Of a DNA stretch of 64,000 nucleotides, positions 58,997 through 64,000 are shown in pieces; within the stretch, counting starts at the first letter, position 1; every line of letters starts with the position of its first letter. Both the position numbers and the translations under genes were made by a program. Origin of the DNA: Marsupella aquatica. Taxonomy: Eukaryota > Marchantiophyta. The stretch lies in NCBI GenBank assembly GCA_973895155.1, contig OZ316891.1:744001-808000 (forward strand), given 5' to 3'. Below the pieces are notes generated by a model. That model did not search any database and had not been told where the DNA came from. It was given only the letters and a program-made list of their open reading frames with translations.

Positions 58997-59904
58997 TGGG
59001 ACCGGATGAAAATTAGACGTCAGTCATCAGTAGTAGAAAGCGAAGACAAAGCAATGCCATCTCAAATCACTATCCCAGCATGGAAGACCGAGAGAATCCA
59101 ATCGCAAGCAAGTCTATACCCGCCTGAGCAGCGGCACTACAGCCACCAGAGTCGTCCACAGCGCACGACACTCTGCCTTGAATGCCTCTTCCTTCTCTCC
59201 GTTGTTTTTGGCTGTCATCGGTCCTCACCTACTGTAGCTCCCCAGCGGAGCCCCGCAGCATGGCCCAGGGTAGTAGACCCCATCATAGCCTACTACTCCA
59301 GCAGCAGCAGCACTGCAGCAGGGACAATCAATCACCTGCTCTATTTGCTTGCTTGCTTGCTTATCGTTTGGACGCACTCAATCACTCAATCAAGCACAGT
59401 AGCTTAGGCGGCCTTCTCTTCCTCCAATCCAATCCAATCCTCTCCCTTCATCAGTCCCGTTACCGTCCTCCTTGGTGGTTGTGTCTGTTGGTGGTGGTGA
59501 TCCATTATTTTACTCTCTGATCTCTGATGAGCTCAATCTACTGACTGGCTCAGCCAGGGCTGCCCCACCACACTCCTCGATTCCCAGCTGCAGTACAACA
59601 TCAGTCTGTCTGGCTCTCTCGAAGCTCAGTAGATGGATGGATGGACAGGCAGACACTGTAGCTCGTTGCTCATAACGGTCGCCAGCGTTGGCTCTCGCAC
59701 ACGGATTCATAGAGAGTTTTCCAGACGCAGTCGTTCTACCCCCTGTCCTTTTTCCAAGCTCCTACTGTCCGTTTCGCATTCAGCACGGCAGAATGTCTTC
59801 GTGCCTACCGGAAGACGACTGGTGCTCTTTGGGTTGTGCTTTGCTCGTCGGTTTCTACCTCGTTTGTTTCTTCTTCCTCCTCTCCTTATTCCTGTCCTCC
59901 CCTT
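58997..59904. other. Intergenic, no feature recognised
   Basis: Short overlapping ORFs only, with composition typical of simple-sequence DNA (cagcagcag near 59295, ttgcttgcttgc near 59346, ggatggatgga near 59634). Confidence 0.5.
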
Positions 59905-60030
59905 AATTTTAAGGTGGCTTTACAAACTTGGGGGCTCCCCTTAGTTTTAAGGTGGCTAAATTACAAACTTGGGGGCACCAATTCTTCTCGCCTGAATTTT
60001 AGGGAGGCTTTACAAAAACTTGGGGGCAAC
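59905..60030. repeat. Three diverged units of about 35-50 bp
   Basis: 'a.ttttaaggtggcttta' to 'aaacttgggggc' begins at 59905, 59943 and 59994. The array runs directly into the next one. Confidence 0.8.
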
Positions 60031-60043
60031 AATTCTTTCCTTT

Positions 60044-60460
60044 CTATGTGAGAGATGTAATCCTATGCCATTCATATGTGGGAGCAGGCCACAGTTCACT
60101 TTACATGAATTTGGGGACACAATCAAGCAAATCCTTGGGGGTAGCAATTTTTTTTCTATGTGAGAGATGTAATCCTAGCCATTCATATTTGCGAGCAGGC
60201 CACATTTCACTTTACATGAATTTGGGGGCACAATCAAGCAACCTTGTGGGTAGCAATTCTTTTTTCCCTATGTGAGAGATGTAATCCTAGCCATGCAAAT
60301 GTGGGAGCAGACCACTTCACTTTACATGAATTTGGGGGCACAATCAAGCAACAGGTAGCAATTTTATGTTTTCTATGTGAGAGATGTAATCCTAGCCATT
60401 CATATGTCGGAACAGGCCACATTTCACTTTACATGAATATGGGGGCATAATCCAACAAAA
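60044..60460. repeat. Minisatellite, four units of 105-112 bp
   Basis: 'ctatgtgagagatgtaatcc' starts units at 60044, 60156, 60268 and 60373. Each continues with 'gccattcatatgtgggagca', 'ggccacatttcactttacat' and 'gaatttgggggcacaatcaa', with a T-rich variable part before the next unit. Confidence 0.92.
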
Positions 60461-60750
60461 CTATTACCCAACCTAGTGATTTGTCAGTGGGCACTTGTGG
60501 CTCCCCTTTTTTTGCTGATGTGTGCATATTTTTTTGTCAACAACTTAGACCTCTTCTTGGGATGGTCCAAACAACTGGAGCAAACAGCCACTTCTTTGAA
60601 GCCAGTTGCATTTATTAGGTCCAGACCTGACACATTTTGGCTAAGGCATTTTAACTTTTTTGTATGGAAGTGGGCATCATCTTTGCTTTGGATGGAGAGA
60701 CACTCAATGGCCCCAGCGTCTTGTAAAGGCCCTTGTAATTTGAGTTATCT

Positions 60751-61155
60751 AATTGGGATTATGTTTCTCCTTCATAGTTCCTCTTCTCCTGATAAGTGTC
60801 CTCCCCTGATTTTTAGATAAATTGGGATTATGTTTCTTCTTCAGCATTCCTCTTCTCCTTATGAGTGTCCTCCCCTGATTTTTAGTTTCATTGTGTGTTG
60901 AATTGGGATTATGTTTCTTCCTCATCATTCCTCTTCTCCTTAGCAGTGTCCTCCCCTCTTTTTTAGTTTGTGTTTTGAATTGAAATTATCTGACATGCTC
61001 TTTTGGGCAGATCTGTGAACACCTTCCATTAAAAATAAGAAAATTATGAGTCCGGCACCAAGTACCCCAAAGCCTTCCTGGCATTGATGTTTCTTCTTCA
61101 TCATTCCCCTTCTCCTTATTAGTGTCCTTCCCTGATTTTTAATTTGTATTTTTGA
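60751..61155. repeat. Four diverged repeats of about 70-80 bp
   Basis: 'aattgggattatgtttctt' followed by 'cattcctcttctcctta' and 'gtgtcctcccctgattttta' occurs at 60751, 60820 and 60901. A fourth, separated copy lies at 61082-61155. The wording 'ctccttat...gtcctcccct' also occurs near 59882, linking these arrays. Confidence 0.88.
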
Positions 61156-64000
61156 TTGAGAGTATCTGAAGTAATGCTTTGGGTATATGGGGGAACTGCC
61201 TTCCGCCCAGAAGAAGAGAACTTTGGGTTGGGCAGCAAGCACCCAAAGCCCTCTCACAGGGGCAACGTACCCTGGAAAAGCACCTTGGGCTTTCTCCTGG
61301 ACAATGTCCTCATGAGAGGTCTTCACTTCTCACATTATAAGTAATCTATTCTTCATTGTTGGAAGGTTATGCTCCTCAAGATGCCTCCTAGACCTTGTTG
61401 GAATTTCCATCTTCTCCAACACAATTCCATTTTTACTGTAGGTGAGCTCTTTACATTAATAGGTGTTGTCAATTCTAAGACATGTCACAACTGTACCACA
61501 GGGTGCATTCTGGTTGATTGTGTTCATACAGGTGTGTTAAAGCCCTACATTGCAGCTTGTGATCTTCTTGGGTGTTGACACACCTCCATGTTTCCCTTGT
61601 ATTCCCCTGAGATTTTGACACATTATCTGAACAACCCACAATCAGAGTAAGGAGCAAATCAAACTCTCCTTTTAATTTGCTGATAATGTTGTTGCATATA
61701 AACCTTATTTGCTCTTTGAGTTGCATTCATTAGATTGGGCTTCTCCTTCAATATTCCTACTTTGTTATTGAAAGGATATTTTCCATCAATGCAAAGAGCC
61801 ATATTGCTAGCATGTTTTTCGTACTTACAGTATTAATATGGTATTGAAGTTCTACATTATTGCATTCCCGACACGACACCGATCATTTCCTACTTAGTGA
61901 TCTATTAGACGCTCCAACAGCTTGGCATCCTACCAGTGTACACTTTGATTTCATTGCATTTTGTTTCTACTTGTTTTTTAGTTACAAAGAAGCACTCACA
62001 ACGTACATTTATATTTTAATGGAGCATATGACTCTTCTTTTTGCTTCCATGTGCTGGTTGGCAGCAAGTGCTGTGTTTTCAAAGACACTGGTCAAAAAAA
62101 ATCCAAGGCATCACAATTTCTTGTATCACTTTGCTGCAGAGGTGAAATTGGGAATGGGGAGACAATGCAAAGTATGGACGGGAATTTCGAGCAAAAATAT
62201 GGGCATACATCTTACAAGAGCATTGTATGAAGACTCAGACAGAATTTTAATTTAAGTTGACACACACTAAATACTATCTAAAATTGGAGATAGAGGTGGA
62301 AATGTTTGTGATGGAATGAAATGTCTATCCTTTGGAAGATCACTCATGCGGGTTATTCATGAGGGTTTCGTCATCGATTTAAATGTCCAGAATCCGCAGG
62401 AAATTGATTGGTCCATGTTTCTTTCTGTATAAAAGCTGGTATCTCAAAGGAAAAATAATATGTACTTGTAAGGCACTCCTCCCCATCATAAAGTGTTTAG
62501 TGGGATTGGCCATTAATCGTCAACCCGGGCACCACCAGACAATAATTATGACAAAACCATATCCAGAAGGGCGGCCATTAGCAAAGAAATAGTAAGATCT
62601 GTGTTCAGATTGAAGCATTTTGAACATGTCCTCGCAAACTAAGGGGGAAACTACAATAAAACCCGAGTCACCTACTGTTCCACCTCCAAGTTGACACTGT
62701 GTACAAGTGATAAAAAACAGGGCAACTTGTTTAATATGAAAATGACTGTGCTGAGGACATGGCACACCCTGGTTGGCTATGCATTGTGATCAAATATCCC
62801 ATGGATCATAACATAATATCAGGGTTTGACTTGGTTGGATAAGACTTGCAATTTGTCAGAAACTAAAACTTACACCTGACTTGAAAGGTTTAATTAATAT
62901 ATTTGTCATGCACTCTAATGCATGACAGTAGTGATTGCCCAAGGAGATTAACAGATCCACTAAGAATGAGGATCAACAATCTAGCATTGCTGTTTATTGG
63001 ATGCACAAAGGCTGAGAGTTGATTGTAAGTTGCGAATTGGTGCAAGCCTTGTATGATACCTCGTAGTATTAACTATGGTTTACAAATTTGGGCTCTAACA
63101 TCATCGAAGGAGAGCACATTTAGTGTTTGTAAATTGCTGTTCAAACAATCAGAACTGCCCATTTATCTATCTTTTTGTCACAATTAATCTTTTCTTCAGC
63201 CTTTATGTTTGTTCTAAAACACAGCTATTTTAACTTATTGACAATAATGTCAATTGTACCCTATGTAAACTACCAATTAATTTAAATGGTTTATCAAATA
63301 GCAGCCATAGCATAGTATTCAAATGTATCAAAATAGTGATTCAAGGAAATAAATGGAATAAAAATGCTGCACACTTTTAAAGTGAGAAACTAAGGTACTT
63401 TTTCGGTGAATGACAAGTACTTAATTTATAAATTAAAGTATCTTAGGGGTATAGTATTTTGTGGTTGCCAGAGAAGTATGCTAGCTTTGTATTCTAGCTT
63501 TGTACTCTACTTTTTAGGCCCCTATTGATAGATTCACTATTTAGGTGACACCTAACCTTTTATTTTATTTTTTATTTTTATAAAAGGAGGGCCCTTTATA
63601 GCAGGCAGGGGCAACAGCCACCCAAACCAGAACTAATACAGCCCGGGGAAAATCTCAATCAGGCCAGCGGCACCAATGATGCCAAGGGATCTCACCCTGG
63701 CCCTGGTCCTGACAGCAGTCACCGGAACCAACGATGTGGCGACCAGACACCTGTTAACCTCTAAACCATAAGGGTTAGAAATTTTTTCACCAATGGAGAT
63801 ATAACCTACAGGGCATCATTGATTTTTTATTGGTGCATCCTGGTGAGTCTAACCTTGCCATGCCATAGAGATAGAATAACAGATTAAAACATTTCATCAA
63901 ATACATGATAAGCTATCATAGTAAAACTTGATACAACTCTGTCATACTAAAAATTAACATGTCAAATGAAAATCATTGAAAATGATTAAAGGGGTTAGAA
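61156..64000. other. Intergenic, AT-rich right end of the window
   Basis: No supported gene. A 131-codon plus-strand ORF at 61860-62255 has no recognisable domain. A GC-richer patch at about 63590-63770 stands out from its AT-rich surroundings but matches nothing I recognise. Confidence 0.45.

Noticed and set aside
61860-62255. 131-codon plus-strand ORF near the right end
   Set aside because: AT-rich region, no domain, no codon-usage contrast with its surroundings and no homologous partner in the window.
63590-63770. GC-rich patch considered as an RNA gene or a fragment of a transposon
   Set aside because: No tRNA box pair or coding motif could be supported on either strand.

Overview
This is a nuclear, plant-type window, most likely from a bryophyte and perhaps a liverwort. 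That assignment is inference. It rests on a spliced NAT11/12-type nucleobase-ascorbate transporter, a plant-type class I terpene synthase, Ty1/copia elements primed by initiator Met-tRNA, a spliced SSNA1/DIP13 gene (a basal-body and microtubule protein expected in plants with swimming sperm), and intronless genes of fungal character. Six protein genes look intact; the rest is transposons, duplications and AT-rich non-coding DNA.

Left third (1-15.9 kb): a tandem segmental duplication of about 4.2 kb. Each full unit carries one intact, intronless 334-aa F-box-like/DUF7730-like gene (502-1506 and 11796-12800, both minus). The window opens inside the tail of a further unit (1-411). Unit 1 is split by a 6.7-kb Ty1/copia element (3411-10075, minus) with a 5-bp target duplication; the uninterrupted target survives in unit 2 (14821-14825). 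The copia element carries its own nested 306-bp inverted-repeat insert (5039-5344). Unit 2 has a private 98-bp insertion (13824-13921) matching the 3' tail of the LINE at 34-37.7 kb.

Middle (16-42 kb): a three-exon SSNA1/DIP13 gene (16158-17403, minus), assembled here from splice sites; an intronless secreted GH18 chitinase-like gene (21347-22315, plus); an intronless plant-type class I terpene synthase (24971-27082, minus) with duplicated sequence in both flanks; old AT-rich repeats; a possible tRNA-derived SINE; a non-LTR retrotransposon with an endonuclease-like C-terminus, broken by only two in-frame TAG codons (33.7-37.7 kb, plus); an array of related tail repeats (39.2-39.6 kb); and a third, diverged F-box-like paralogue (40737-41768, plus).

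Right part (43-64 kb): a second copia element of the same family (43379-50198, plus), whose untranslated leader contains a GC-rich segment unrelated to the corresponding leader of the first element; a complete ten-exon NAT transporter (52514-57577, minus, 749 codons); and a run of minisatellite-like repeats (58.9-61.2 kb) followed by unremarkable AT-rich DNA.

There is no operon-like organisation. The clearest biological themes are expansion of an apparently fungal-type gene family by tandem duplication, other intronless genes that look acquired or retroposed (GH18, terpene synthase), and a readable relative history of duplication, transposition and nested transposition.
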